Shown piece by piece: positions 1 to 13,440 of a stretch of DNA of 64,000 bases; positions within the stretch are counted from its first letter, which is position 1; each line of letters begins with the position of its first letter. The stretch covers positions 12,825,001 to 12,889,000 of the forward strand of contig NC_060026.1 in NCBI RefSeq assembly GCF_021134715.1, read 5' to 3'. The notes below the pieces were generated by a model, which ran no database searches, was not told the DNA's origin, and saw nothing but the letters and a program-made list of their open reading frames with translations. A program made the position numbers and the translations under genes. Origin of the DNA: Daphnia pulex. Lineage: Eukaryota; Arthropoda; Branchiopoda; Diplostraca; Daphniidae.

Positions 1-1255
1 GTGCGTTTCTGTGATGTTGTTGTTCTGGTTTCTATTATACGCGTCTGGTGCCTGTTGTGTGTATGTGTGTGTGTGTGTGCGCAGAGTCGCTCTCTCTCAT
101 TCGCTCCGTGTGTGTGTGTGTGTACCGATAAATGGAAGCTCACGACAGCTGAACAACAACGCCCCGACCCGGGCGTGTACGATCAACTCAATCAAACCCC
201 CGTCTGACTGCCCTTTTTTTGTTGTTGTTGTTGCTGTTGCCGTTGTTGTGGTTCGGGGAGGTCGGCTCAGCGTTTGTGTTGATTGCCCTTTTATAGGATC
301 TGGCAGGGTGGGGAGAGTTAACGGTGAGAGTACGAGAGAGAAAACCATCAATTTAGAATTAAGTGTTACGTAGTTTCCTTTTAAAACATTTAAACTAAAA
401 AACACCAAATCCTCCAAAAGCTAAAAAACCAAAACAAAACCAAAAAAACCCCAACGTAAAAATTCGTGAAATAAACAATCAAACACGCACGAAATTAGAC
501 AGCAATTTGTCGACGCGGAACAATCTTTATCCGGATTGGTGGTGGCCGTGCCAGCACGGACCGACCGATCAGTGCCACTACTGCCGGCCGTCTTACGCCA
601 CCTTATGGAGCCACCATGCTCACCGGCAGCAGCAAAAGCACAGACACCACCAACACCAGTGTCACCAACACACGGCCGATTCCGATGTGATGGAGCAAGG
701 GAAATCCGGTAACATGCACCAACAGGATCCACGTACTACTACACTTGAGTTTGTCCGTCCATCTTCTTCTCTTTTTCATAATTTTTTTTTTTTTGTTCGT
801 TCGCTCGTTCGTTCGTTCGTCCGATTCATCTCGTCACTGTTTCAATTTCCTTCTCTTTTAGATTTTAGATTTCGTTTTCACGATTTGGCGATGCGATTTT
901 ATTTTTCTGAATTGAAATTTGAATTGAGTTATTTCTTTTCCGTGGGTTTATTTCATTTGGTTTCATTTCCGTTCGGTCTGATTGGAGAATGTTGGCCGCA
1001 GATAGGACGCACTGATAGGCCGCCCCGACATTTTATTTGAGTCATTTAATTTAATTAGCGTCGGGGGAAAACAAAAGAAAAAAAAAAACATTTCAGCACG
1101 AATCGATTTCAGTTGGTTTTTTCCTTCTACCTTAGTTTTATCTAGTCTCTTGTGAATTCATACGCAAATATTTGAATGAATTAAAAAAATTGTACAACAT
1201 TTATCGGTTGGCAATTCAGCTCAAGATGATCAAACATTGAAATGTCTGTGTGCAG
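1..1255 (+). other. Upstream/intron region of Patronin with GT microsatellites
   Basis: GT/TG microsatellite tracts near 57-125 and a run of GTT repeats near 220-250. The stretch around 500-740 is open in more than one frame, with His/Gln-rich or Pro-rich conceptual products, and could be an alternative first exon or leader. No Patronin domain is recognisable in it. The interval from 740 to 1255 is T-rich with TTCG repeats near 800-820 and looks like an intron. Confidence 0.4.
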
Positions 1256-3670
1256 CCAACAGTCCGCAAATTGGGACGCCGCAAATGAGCGGATCGCCCC
1301 GGAGGCGGATGGATCAACTCGAACAAAGCCAACAGCAGTTGCAGCAGCAGCAGCAGCAGCCGGACGGAGGAGACGAGTCGTTTGTCGTCCACCGAGGCAA
1401 AACGGTCCCGACGCTTTACAATGTGGTGACGGGCGGAGAGGGAGCCACGCCCAGGGGCTCGCGGGTGGCCGCCATCAAGGAGCGGTTCAACATGGACACG
1501 AAAGCGGAAGAAAGAGGCGAAGATCGCTCCTCGTCATCATCCGGTCCGGCCGGCGTCCCCTCCAACTGGGAGGATCGCAAATCGGGCACCAGCTACGCCG
1601 GACGCCGCTCCCGACGCAATTCCATCACGGACGACTCGCATTTGACGATCGAGAACTTTGGCGGAAGTCAGGACAACTTGTCCATGTTCGGCCGCAATCC
1701 GGACAAGGAGCCGGCGACTGTGCAGCAGTCGGGTCGGCGGCCTTCGATCGACGCCTTCACCCCCGATTCGATCCCGCCAACCGCCGGAACGCCGTCCACG
1801 CCCGCCGGAGTCAATTATTGGAGGCGGAACAATGATCGCACCCGCTCGCAGGTATAAAATTTGTTTTTCCGTTTTGTTTTATTTTGTTCTCCTTTTTGTG
1901 TTTCTGTCCTGATATCTCGGTCAGGAAAAACAAAACAAAGTAGAAAAGTAGAAAAGTCTTTACCGCATCCGCCATCTGGATCAGTGGTTTTCCCGCCATT
2001 CTTGGGCTGTTGTGTAATTGTCGACGACACAGAGACACAAAACGGCGGCCGTTCGTTTTCTCTTGACGGGAAACGACAACGGCGGAAAATGGCCGTCGTC
2101 GTCGTCGTGTGTAAATCAAGACGAATGGGGTTGTTGTTCACATTGGGTTGTTGGCTCCTCGCAGGAAAACCTGTCGGACTACTTAATGGACAACCGTGAC
2201 GTCGAGGAACAGCTGGACAGGCGCTCGCGGGCCAGCAGCCCTACTTACAGCAGCATCAGCAGCACGGCCAAGAGCGGCAGCCACAATGGCAACAAGCAGT
2301 TTGTCATCATTGCGTCCAATCCGTCGGAGCCGGCCGATCTTTACGAGGACCCCAGAGTCAATTTGGCCAGGGCCACCAATTTCGCCGAACTTTCCAAACT
2401 GCGGGAGAGTCTCGGCTCCAACTCGGCCATCAACATCGTCTACATGCAGCAGGACAAGGATCCCATCCAAAGTGGTGAGCTCCTAACTGATTATCCACTG
2501 TCCAGTCACGCCATTCTAATCCATTTTGGTCCAATAATTTAGCTAAAGGCAGCGCGGTGGGATCGCCAGTGTCTCAGCACGGCCGTCGGATCAGCGAGAA
2601 CCAGCGGAAGCTGGGCGGAGGGATCACGATCGCCGAGGCCATGTCGTCGACGTCGTGGGAGCCACAGACGCCGGTCGTCGACAAAATGGACGGTCGGCTG
2701 GAAGCGCTGATGCCCGACGACATGAACTCGACCACCGACCTCTACAGCATCCGCCTCAAGATGGAGGAGAAGCGCAAGCGGATCGAATCCGACAAGCGCC
2801 AGCAGGAGCTTTTGGCCAACCGCCAACGCGAAAAGGTCGGCAAGGCCGCCTTCCTCCAGGTAACCGATTCCGTTTAGCCTTCCATTGCTCTGTCCGCTCT
2901 CTCTCCCACCTTTTGCCTATTACTACTATTACTCACCAGCAGCTGGACATTCATAACTGGCCCATCACGTTTGTTACTTTAGATGAAATAGTTGAATGTG
3001 TTGCACAACACAAAGAGTCAATCAAGCCAAAGTATTTGCGGTAGTTGTTATTTTTCCCGGTAGCTTTTTCGGTTCTTTTTGTTGTTGTTTTTTTCAATGA
3101 TCATTTACCAAACAAACATTTTTCACCGCTGCTCTGCACCTTGCTGCCCCTCTCTCTCTAACACTGTGCTGGCATGTTGATCAGGCGGTGGCCAAAGGCA
3201 AAGGAAATGCAGACGGACGGGACGGCGGTCACGCCAGTCCTGTCGACTATTACTCCGCCATGGAGTCGCCCTCGCGTTCTCACCACCCCGCCATGCCGCC
3301 CCCGCAACAGCAGCAGCAGCAACACCAGCCCCATCAGCTCCCCACGCCGGATTACGAGATGCCGGATTACGATTTCCTTCAGCGTCACCAGCAGCAACAA
3401 CACCATCAACAACAACAGCAACAACAACAGCATCACGGCATGCCTTACGATCCTTACCGCATGGGTCATCCGATCCAGCAGCAGCAGTCGCCGATGAACG
3501 GTGGAGGAGCTGGCGGGATGGATCCCAACCAGCCCGGCCAGTTTTATTTGCACGAACCGTCGCCAACGTCTCGTAGGACTTGGGGCCAACCACAGCCCAT
3601 CAGTCCGGCACCTCCTCCGCCTTCTATGGTTTACCGGCCGGACGACATGCTCGGTTACGGTATACCACCA

Positions 3671-3701
<31 letters not shown>

Positions 3702-6700
3702 AACCCAGACGGGCTCAATGGGGTACACCCCAACCGGTAGGTTCTGCCTCATTTCATTCAAGCTTTGCCAGCTTTTTTGTTTTGTTTTTTTCACTAACGT
3801 TAATGCACGGCCTGTGCGTCAATTTGTGTGTGTGGCCTTAACTCAAATAAAACAAAACACGCACGGCATGACCATGGTCCCTTTTCCCCCTTCTTTGTCC
3901 CTGTTGTCCGGATAGCCATAACAGCGAAAACCTTGATCCATGTCTGCCATTGTTTTATTTGATCAACAGGTCCGGGCCATGATGGGTCACCATGGTTACA
4001 TGATGAATCCCAATACGGGCAATTACATGGATGCCCACGGGCCACCGCAGGGGGGTTACATGATGCAGACTCCGCCCCGTCACCCGATGGACAACCCGTA
4101 CGATGCCCAGCAGCATTATTACGCCAATGGATCGCAGTTTAACCAGCCCGATCCGCAGGATCCTTATTATTACAGTCCGGCGCGGACGCAGCAGCCTCAT
4201 CCCATGCAACAGCAGCAGCCCCAGCAACAGCAACCGCCTCCTCAACCGCATTATCAACAACAGCAACAAGGTTACGGTGGTCCTCCGGCTGCTGGATCGC
4301 CTCACGGTTATCCGGCTCCGTCTCCTCAGCATAATTATCCGTCGGCGGCCGACCAGAGAGCGCCATTCCGGCTCCACGCCCCCAACGACCTGGCGGCCGA
4401 GCCCGTAGTTCTTCGTTCTCCAGCCAATCCCAAGCAGCAAGCGGAAATTCCGGAATTGCATCGAGGATCCGTCCACAACCAGCAGCAGCCGCCGAAAGTG
4501 CAGCAGCCGGAGCAGCGGCCGCAGTCGGCCACCATCACTAGACCCGTTCCGGCCACTAGAACCATCACCCCGATCCGCAGCAGTGTGCCCAGCAACGGCG
4601 GCGGCCAGTCTTCGTCGTCGACTTCCGCCGCCGGCTCGCCCATCGGCAGCGGAGGCGTTTTCCACGCGGCCATGCCCACGCCATCTATCGACGACATGGA
4701 GCCGCAAAATGTTTCCTTCATCGAGACGCCGTCGGCGACCGGCGCCGACGGTGTGGATGAAGCGGATCTTCAACTGCCCCGCCGCCTGCGCAATTTGAAT
4801 ATCACCTCCGGCAACCGGACGTACAGGATTCCGCACGAGGCCACCCAGTCTTCCCCGCCTCGTCCGGCTCTGTTGAAAACGTTCCGGGCCAGCCCGAGTC
4901 CCAGCAGCAGCAGTCCCGTTTCGCCTTCGCCCAGCTCTGTCTATCTGGCCCCCCAGCCCAACTCTTCCGGCTCGGAATCGCCCGACGAAGCCGTCTTGGA
5001 CGAAGGAGTCAAAACGGCTAAGCTCAAGGAGAACGTTGAGGCCGATCGGGGCTTCATCATCACCTTCGACGACGTGGCCACCGGCCCCAAGAGACCCAAA
5101 CCTCAGCTGGGCGCCAAACGCCAACCGTCTCCCAAGAAACTGTCGACCTATTCCGCCCCGTCCGAGACGACGCCAGTGTCCAGCTCGCCGGCCTATAATC
5201 ACAACAACAAGTCGGGAAGCAGCAGGGTAAGATTGTTGTTCCGCCGGATGCGACCTTGGCGGCTAGGCATTAAAAAGAAATTCCGCTCGATCAGTTTCTC
5301 ACGCCCGATGTGAATTCGATTTTTATTTTTTTGTTTTGTTTTTTATTGTTTTCAACAGGAAGGAAGTCCGAGACGATCGCTGTCGTCAATGGCCCGTGAA
5401 AACCGCGACGACTACTCGCCCTTCACGCCCGATTCGCGCGATTCCGGATTCGGTCAGAACAGCCAGGAGGAGCTGAAGCTGTTCAACATGGCGACGGCCA
5501 TTCCGGGAACATTGCCCGGCAGTGACCGTACCCTACGCGACTACGACTCTCAAGACGATGAGAATCCCACCGGCCTGGTTATCGGCGACGAACTCGTCAA
5601 TCCCGATCCCGTAAGGATTTTAAAATCAAATCAATAATCGTCTGAAAAATTATGATTTTGTGGCTTGTGCAGGACGCCATGGACGAGATGGAGCGCAAAA
5701 AGGAAAAGATCCTAATGCAGTCGTTGAGGCGCAAGCAGCAACAAGAGGAGGCCCGCCAGCGCAAGGAGCAGGATGCGCTCCAGCGCAAGGAAGAGGAACG
5801 TTCCAAGGAGGAGGAAAAGCAGCGCAAAAAGGAGGACGAAAAAGCCCGTCGGGCCATCATTTTCGAACAATACAAGATCAAAAAGGCCATGGAAGAAGCT
5901 GAAAAAGAGGTAAACACATTCCCCGGGAAATTTGAATTTTAGAACGTGATTTTTTAATTTCCACTTCTTGAATGGTACAGGGTCGTCCGTACGAGATGCC
6001 GGATCAGATGGGATCGAAATCCGGGCCGAAAATGCGGTCCAAAAACAACAACAGCACGCCATCCCGGCCCCGTCCCAAGACCATCCACGTGGAATCCGGA
6101 CCGCCGGAATCTTACACTCCTCATTCTCGCGCCGTGTCCACCATGTCTGCCATGTCCAGTAAAGGCAAGCGTGGCTCCGGCAACAATCTAACAGGTTTGT
6201 CCATTTTGATTGATTGGTTTACCAATTTGAAATTCACTTCAACTTAACCCGTGTAATAAATTTTGTAGAAAACCGGAACGATTCTCGAGGAGATGGAGTC
6301 CGTGGATCTAATCCGACTCTCAGCCGACGTGGTTCCAATTCGAGTCTGCACGGTGGTGAGTCATTGGTTTTTGTTTTTCTTTCTTGTTCTTGCTTCGATC
6401 CTGTTTTGTGTTCCACTTTTGATGTTCGTGTTTGATGTTTAACGTCAAGCACGGGAAACTTTGATGTCTTCTACTTTAATTCAATTACCCCCTTTTATTA
6501 TAATGTTCATTTTCGTTTCGTATATATTTTTGGTTGTTGCTGTTTTTTTAAACGCCCCGCCCTTCGCTGTTGTATTCGCTTTACCTAGACTCTCAAACCC
6601 CTAATCGGTATCGGACGATGGAACGAGGACATTCGGGCCGCAAGGATCTATCGGTCCCGAGATACGGACGTAAGTTGTTCATTCCTTCAAAATTCCTAAT

Positions 6701-9176
6701 ATAGCTGCTACACACGTCAATTTCTCCCTTATCGGCCTGATTTCCATCTGCTCTCTGCTCGTGTGTGAATGACTTGATTTTAAAATGAAATCACATTTCG
6801 GTGAATGTGAGTCAGACAGTAGTCAGCCGACCGAATATTCCAATTACGTTTGCGACTTTATCATTTTTGCTAGAAATTCAATTGTGACTTACGACTTGAA
6901 TTGTGTGTGTGTAGCGCGTCTGTCGTTTGCTTGTGTTGTTGTTGTTTCGATTGGCTTTGAATTTGTTTTGATACGAATGTGTTTGGGCATGTGTGTGGAC
7001 GCGCTGTAGAATCCGGAGGCAGCACCCGCAATTCTCGTGAGGACTTGTACGGCTCCCGCAATTATCGCGGCTCTAATTCGTCCCTCAATGACGGTAGGTT
7101 TCCACCTTTTTTTTTTTATTTTTTAGTTTTTCGCAGCAACTTGTTCGTATTCTCTCGCTTTGCCCGTTTGAATTTTTGTTGAATCACCCACAAACTTTTC
7201 CACCTTTTTTATGTTCGAATTTGAATTTTTGGTTTGATGTCTTGTCTTTGGGTTGTTTATTTATTTATTTTTATTTTTTATTTGTTTCTTTCAATGTGAC
7301 AGCTGACTCGTACGAGGCGTATCATACACCGTTGGTGCATTCCGGGCGGAAGGGTAGTGGTTTCATGACAGGTATGACGACATTTTTCGACCATCACTCT
7401 CGACTCACTTTTTTGAATTACGGACGTGGAAAATCGATCAACTACTTAAATGAGACCAGGAAAAAAACTAAATTTTAGAAAATAATTAGAACGAGAAGAT
7501 TGCATTGCTGCTTCAGTCGCTTTTTTTAAAAACTATTTCCGATTTCTAGATCTTTATAACTTATTCTTCTTCCTCCTTTTTCTCTGATTGGCTTTCTTGT
7601 CATTTTTGTTTTTGGCTTTCGTCTATTTTTCTATCATGAAAACGCTTCTCTTTTCGGTGGCTGGCTGGTGATTGTAGGCGGGCGACAGGCGGACGCGACG
7701 GTAATGGCGGCCACTGCGGCGGCGGCTTCGGCAAGGCCGGCCGTCCGCTCCAGCAACAACTTGATTTTACGTCGTAGCGGATCTCTTATGGATTTCAGCG
7801 GTGAGGCTTTTTTCTTTCCAACTAACAAAACGACAAATTCTTTCACTGTCCTCTCTCTCTCTGCAATGTCCGTCTGTGTGTACATTTTGGCACTTGACGC
7901 TTCTCAATGGTTTTGGCTTTTCGATGGGCAAAGGGATTCGATTTGTTGACTTGTCCTGGTGGAGTGGAACGTTTCACGGAAGGAATTTCTAGAATCAATC
8001 AACTTTGTGGGTGTTGTATTTTGATGAAACGAATCTGTTTTTGTCTCTTCTCACCTTTTTCCCGCCTTGTGTGCCCTAATTCACCTGTCATTTCTTCACC
8101 TGGTCTGTTCCTTCCATCCTTCCTCGCCTTGTGTTGCTTCTAGATGGGGATGCAGGTGTGGGCGGAAGGGCCAATCCGCCGTCACGGAGAATCTCTCCGG
8201 CTGTCACGCCCACTTCCACCCCTTTCAGACGATTCCCGTCGCCATCTGGTACACGTTTGCTGATGTTGTTGTCGTTGTCCTTCACACACACACACACACA
8301 CAAACAGACAAACGTCGTTCATTAAAAAAAACAAACAATCAATATGGACTCTTATTTTTTTATTATTTGTTCGCTTTTTCGTTTGGGAAACACGGATTGA
8401 TTTTCTAAGCACAACACGAACATTTAGTTAATTTTTATTTCTTTACCATAAAAATATGATCAACTGTGAATTCGTTTGTGTGTTTCTTTCAACAGGTCCT
8501 GGATCCTTGCCACCCGGTTTAGTTAGTAAGCGTCGCGGTTTTGACGATGGCGCTAGTGATGTTAGCTCAAATCAAGATTATATCGGTAGGAATTTCTAAT
8601 CAATGATTGAGGTGCAAATGTTTTTTAAAAATCGACCCATTTGATTTTTGAATTGCCATTCAGGTCCTCGACTGTACAAGCAGCCAGCCGCTCGTTCCAA
8701 CCGTTCCATCATTTTGAACGCGGTCGAGTACTGCGTCTTCCCCGGCGTCGTGAATCGGGAAGCCAAGCAGCGCGTACTGGAGGAGATCACCCGATCGGAG
8801 AGTAAAAACTTTTTGGTTTTGTTCCGGGACGGCGGACTGACCTTCCGCGCCCTCTACTCATTCAATCCCGAAAAAGAAGAGATCATCAAGATGTACGGCA
8901 CCGGACCGAAATTGGTCAACGACACCATGTTCGAGAAATTCTTCAAGTAAGACTTGGCACCTTCTTTTCATCTTTAATTGATTTAAATTTTTAACATTTG
9001 TGTGCACACTTTGTTCCTTTCCTTCCAACAGATACAATTCCGGGGGCAAGTGTTTCTCACAAGTTCACACCAAACACTTGACTGTCACGATTGACGCGTT
9101 CACGATTCACGCCGGACTTTGGCAGGGAAAGAAGCAGAGCCTACCCAACAAAAAAGATATGACGTTGGTCATTTAA
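1256..9176 (+). CDS. Patronin: Patronin/CAMSAP microtubule minus-end-binding protein, 5' part outside or unresolved
   Basis: Binds and protects microtubule minus ends in the cytoplasm. Seventeen exons join in frame (about 1599 residues): 1256-1851, 2165-2474, 2543-2859, 3185-3736, 3970-5226, 5359-5610, 5673-5909, 5981-6194, 6269-6355, 6589-6669, 7010-7093, 7303-7371, 7678-7800, 8144-8248, 8496-8585, 8664-8946, 9032-9176. Seen: a Ser-rich segment with LTIENFGGSQDNLS; a CAMSAP-type coiled coil ending in REKVGKAAFLQ (exon 3); long Gln/Pro-rich tracts (exons 4-5); a charged helix rich in K/E/R (exon 7); and a complete C-terminal CKK domain (exons 16-17) with LFRDGGLTFRALYSF and GTGPK, ending in TAA. 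The N-terminal calponin-homology domain expected for the family was not found, so the start lies upstream or in an unrecognised exon. Exons 9-15 are small and each divisible by three, which suits alternative splicing. Identification is firm; the first exon is uncertain. Confidence 0.93.
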
Positions 9177-11800
9177 AAAGCGAACAAATTGGGGGAATTA
9201 CATAAATTGGATTTCGAAAAGGAAACCGGTTAGAATTTCTTCCCCCTCCAAAAAATTTGGATGATCCGATATTATTCATCCGTGTTTCACTTCATGAGAG
9301 CTGTTCGGATTGGCCTTTAGTTTTGACACCGACTTGAAATATAAAACAAAAAATTAAGAAAAAGGGAAGAGGGAATTGAAATAATCAGATGACCCAACAT
9401 AATCAATCGGCGCATTTTTTTGTTGTTTTTTTTTTTCATTTCCGTTTGTTTTTACATTGTGTGTTTTTTTTTCTTCCGGCTAACCCCTCTTTGACATTCC
9501 TATTGGCTAACGTGATAACCTTGCTGTATAGGGATCGCCAAAGTTGAATTACCGTCACGTTCGGGAATTAATTTGATGAGATTGAGGAATTTCTTTTCTT
9601 TTTTGGTATTTTTGCTCCATCCACTTTTAATTGGTCCGCCCCCCCCCCCTTCATCTTGACCACTTGAAGAGATTAACCCGCTTACCTGGCGACATTCAAA
9701 AAATAATAATAAAAAAAAAGTCGATCGTTTTTTCTTTCCACATCAATTGTTAGTTTTTTTTTGTTCCCCTCCAATATTATTTCAGCGTCCTCCTCTACAT
9801 AGTGTACTCCGTTTTTAAGAAAAAAAAGTAACCCTCCATTCGCGCGCTCTCCTATAACCGCGACTGCTAACTGATGTGTCAATTGATCACTTATTTTGCC
9901 CTCACACAGCCCGCCCTCACATTTGATCCAGTGCCGTTTTTTCGTTTCTTTCAAGCAATTATTAAAAGGAGAGCCAAGGGCATTCCTCATCCATTTGTTT
10001 GTTTTTTCTTTCTTTGCGTACGTGTTGTGTAGCGGTGAAGCTGCTCATTGAAAAAAAAGAAGAGGAATTGAACAGCAGAAACAATACAAACAAAAAAATG
10101 CGGCTGCAAAACAGAATGTTGGAAATTTAGTTTGACGATCGCGTTTGCTGTCACCTGTAAATAGCGTTGTGTAGTTGATAAGCGTTGGCCAGCAAACCAA
10201 CCGTCAAACATTGTAACAGCTTGAGCCATCAATTTTTTTTTTTTTATTTCTTTATTTGTACCCCTATTTTATTGTGTTGCCTCTACTCTTTTTTTCTCTT
10301 CTTCCTCGATTATGTTCTTGTTTAATTCCTACCACTTCGTTTGTTCCAACTTTTGTTTCTTTTTTTTTTGCCCGTTCCTTCCTCCCTTTTTGTAGTTCAT
10401 CACGCGAGTTAATATTTTTTTTCCTGTCTTTCCTAACGAACTTACCCGCCTGCCCGTCACGGGCGTTATTCTCTATCCTCTACATTCATATGTGCAGCAG
10501 CTGCCAAGTTCAATACAATAACCAACATGAACCAGAGTTTGATTTTTCATTTTCATTATTCATTAGGTTATTGTTGCAAATTATTGTCAGCTGTTATTTG
10601 TTTTATCGAAATTTAACAAGGATAATAAAAATCAGCGTCTTTTCGACCTTATTCGATCAAAAGTTACCATAACTATTTAAAAACCTTAAGTACAGAAATC
10701 ATCAATGGATTAGGGAAATGGGTCGAATTGTAACTTTTTTGAAAAATGAGCTCTATTCCTACACTAATACAGATCAACTTTCTTACAAAAACCATCTTCG
10801 TCTGAGCTAGGTTTTTACGGCAATAATTCGCAATGAAGCTGGATGCACTCAATCCTTCAGCAGCAGTGATCTGCCGAATCGATCATAAATGTGAACGGAT
10901 TCAAACCTGAATAGAATCAAAGAATCAAAAATCACAATCATTCAGTGATGTTTGATTCAGAATCAAGAATCAAAAAGAATTTAGAATCAGACTCTAAATT
11001 TTTGATTCTACGTAATTCGTTTTACATGTGCTTGTGGTATTTATGCCATTGTCAAGCGAGTATAGCTATGTTAAATTTTAAACGAACAGTTTCTCGTACA
11101 ATCATTGTTTGCATTCCCAGTTTGCAACAAGTTCCTGAATATTTCGGATGTAATAGGCCTATACCGGCCTATACCTCCGAAGTATTGTAAGCTTTAATAG
11201 ATTTGGAAAGTTACGTTGCTTCGCATGATCTCATCAATGATTGATTTACATCGCACTTATATATCCCTATTGCGTGTTGAGCTGGATCCATGCACCTAAA
11301 ATTTCACCTGTTGCCTACAAATTGGGTACATTTTAAGAGATAGCAAATTAAGTAGCCAGTGTCGGGTAGCCATTGTCGAAGATAGCAGGTGTCGTTTTTG
11401 CTCATTTACAAATAAAAAGTTACTTTCACTTTGGTTACTCAACATGCAATGATACATTAGAAAGGATCGTAAAAATGTGGAAAATGGAGAATAACTTTGT
11501 AGCAAATTATATCGTATCTTATTTTGTGGAATGCCTCAGAGAAAACTGCAATGTAAGCAAACATGAGAAATGGATGAATTTTTAACTTTGTAGTGAATTT
11601 TACGAAGACTCTGGAATTCAACACAGGAATGGCTAAGACCTGAGATGTCTTACATCTTACATTGATATAAACTTTCCAAAAGAACTTGAATTGACAAGAT
11701 TTTACAACAATTAAAAGGGGATCTGAAAACAGTAAGTTAAACGTTGTGCACAGCTGAACACAAATTCGCGTGTTTTATCTGTAAAATAAGGGCGAGGGTT
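9177..11800. other. Patronin 3' flank and AT-rich intergenic DNA
   Basis: Immediately after the Patronin stop the DNA is rich in T and A runs, with a poly-C run near 9640-9650 and several AATAAA-like strings, which fits a long 3' untranslated region. Around 10900-11010 there is a short degenerate repeat of GAATCA/TGATTC units. No protein with recognisable similarity was found on either strand. Confidence 0.5.
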
Positions 11801-11810
11801 ATTTGTGTTA

Positions 11811-12870
11811 GGTTTGTGGGGAAGGTGCTGAGTGCCGCTTCCTTAAGGGCCGCTTCTTCCGCCCGCCAACTGTAGCTCAGGCTCAGTGTCGCAACCTGAG
11901 TCGATTAGTTGCCCCGATCGTTTTGGGACCGGGCGCGGTGGTTGGTCGTCTTCCGCCTGGGCTGTCGTGGCAGCTGCTGGTGTGACGGCCTGGTCGAAGC
12001 CGGGATCTGGACTGGGGTCTTTTTGAGGAGCTCGTCTTCTTTATCACTCGGCAGCTCGTCTTAATCGTCTCCAAAGAGTAATTTGGACGAGTCTGACAGG
12101 TTGATTATCTCAGAATCTTTCGACGATCTGAGGCGCTTTCGCTGGGTCGCCTGTTTCGCAGCTGCCTCTACTAACTCCTTTGACGGAGGTCGGAACGTTG
12201 GCTTTGGAGTCTTTGGAGTTTTGGCTGGCGTGGCTCCAGCTTTTTCCTCGTCGCACCTTTCAAGAATGACTTTCAGTGTCTTTTCTGTTTCGGCAGCCGC
12301 TACTTCTTCGTATCCCAGCGAATGAAACTTCGGCCGGACTAGTGCCTTGCTTTTCGACGGCTTCGGCGGTATCGACTGCCCTGTACCCAATACAGTGCCA
12401 AAACTAATTGGAATTTTTTACAATTCCTTGTTTTCACTTATCGGCATCGAGAAATAGGTCGAAGCAGCATGTGCCCATACGTGGTGGCTGACCTAAAATA
12501 ATATTAACCTGCATGATAAAGTTCGGCTTTTATATTTTAACTGACGTTTCTAGCAAAACAAATGACGAGTTTCTTCCGGCTAGTGGCTACTGGAATCGAG
12601 GCGGTCTGCCGTGCAATACTACTAACCCCTGCGTAGGCTCGTGGGACCTGAGTCCAGTTACAGTGAACTGGGGTCTCCTCGGTTCTGCGGCGTTTAATCT
12701 CGAGCGCCTGGCGTTCGCGCTCAAGCTTAGCCTCCTTAACCGCGAACTCGGCTTGCTGGAATGCCAACAGCTTCCTTTTGAAGCGAGTCACCTCACTGGA
12801 CGAGTTCTTGCATCTTTTCAATGTTGAATTGAGTGACGATTTCAGCTTGGTCACGCAGATTGGGGTCAGG
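11811..12870 (-). pseudogene. Charged, disordered coding fragments of unknown element mixed with RPB1 pieces
   Basis: Minus-strand open stretches (12061-12390 and 12537-12854) give Lys/Arg/Pro-rich or coiled-coil products with segments such as TPAKTPKTPKP and KLERERQALEIKRRR. They resemble gag-like or other low-complexity proteins, but no family is recognised. Between them, 12446-12505 reads on the minus strand as RPB1-like sequence (PRMGT, then CCFDLFLDADK), matching the end of the RPB1 body followed by canonical linker. The pieces are not joined by plausible splice sites and look like debris of rearrangement. Confidence 0.45.
12446..12505 (-). pseudogene. RPB1 fragment (end of polymerase body, canonical type)
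   Basis: Minus-strand translation gives NIILGQ, PRMGT and CFDLFLDADK. The last part corresponds to canonical RPB1 GTGCFDLLLDAEK and differs from the intact RPB1-like gene at 28.9-33.7 kb, which reads [12 protein letters not shown] and then stops. It is therefore derived from a gene that continued towards a CTD linker. Only about 60 bases remain. Confidence 0.65.
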
Positions 12871-13135
12871 CGTAATTACGGTACGAGCAGCAAAATCCAC
12901 ATGCTTTCCCATCAAGTTACCTTGAATACGCCCTTTCTTGCCTGTTGATAAAAAGAACATAAGTAAGATTATAAAAACAAAAAAATTCTAAAATGTATTA
13001 CCTTCTAGTCGGTTTTTTATTGATTGATTGATTTATTTATTTTATTTAACGAGCAGCAAAATCCACTATAGAAGGAAATTCGTTAGATATCAATAACAAA
13101 ACAATTCTCAAATGTATTACCTTCAAGGCGGTTCT
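12845..13135 (-). pseudogene. RPB1 fragment (start of exon 3 plus intron 2 remnants)
   Basis: Minus-strand reading of 12845-12945 gives [19 protein letters not shown] and ITPDPNLR, matching canonical RPB1 ([22 protein letters not shown]). The flanks 12946-13015 and 13050-13130 resemble intron 2 of the intact RPB1-like gene (32535-32603), including its donor region. Retained intron sequence shows DNA-level duplication rather than a retrocopy. Short segments are repeated and out of order. Confidence 0.7.
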
Positions 13136-13238
13136 TCCATGTGAAATGCCGAGTTACCCTGACAAACTTGAGGGTTAACCCTACGACGCTTAGAGCGTTC
13201 GTACTCCTCGCGCTTGTCTTTTGCTTCTTTTTCTACCA

Positions 13239-13437
13239 GGCGTATCTTAGCCTCTTCCACCTCGTCTCGTTTCCTCTTTTTTGCTGCGCGAACCTCTCCT
13301 CTTAGAGCGTTCTGTGCCTCTCTATTATCCCGACGTATGAGGGCTTCGTCCTCGTCGAACTGAGCTCTCTGCGCCGGGGTTAGGAGAGTCAAGGCTTCTT
13401 TCTCAAGCCTTTCCGCCTTTAAGATTTCCCACTCAGG
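13239..13437 (-). repeat. K/R/E-rich coding repeat, copy 1
   Basis: This stretch recurs almost unchanged at 13936-14134. On the minus strand it encodes a charged helix with PAQRAQFDEDEALIRRDNRE and AAKKRKRDEVEEAKIRLVEK. The family is not recognised. The two copies bracket a fucosyltransferase gene fragment, so the repeat or the insertion between its copies marks a rearrangement. Confidence 0.7.
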
Positions 13438-13440
13438 AAA

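Noticed and set aside
3955-5202. Long minus-strand open frame (415 residues) opposite Patronin
   Set aside because: It is the reverse complement of a Gln/Pro/Ser-rich Patronin exon. Its Arg/Gly/Leu-rich product is the expected antisense shadow, with no start context, splice sites or domain.
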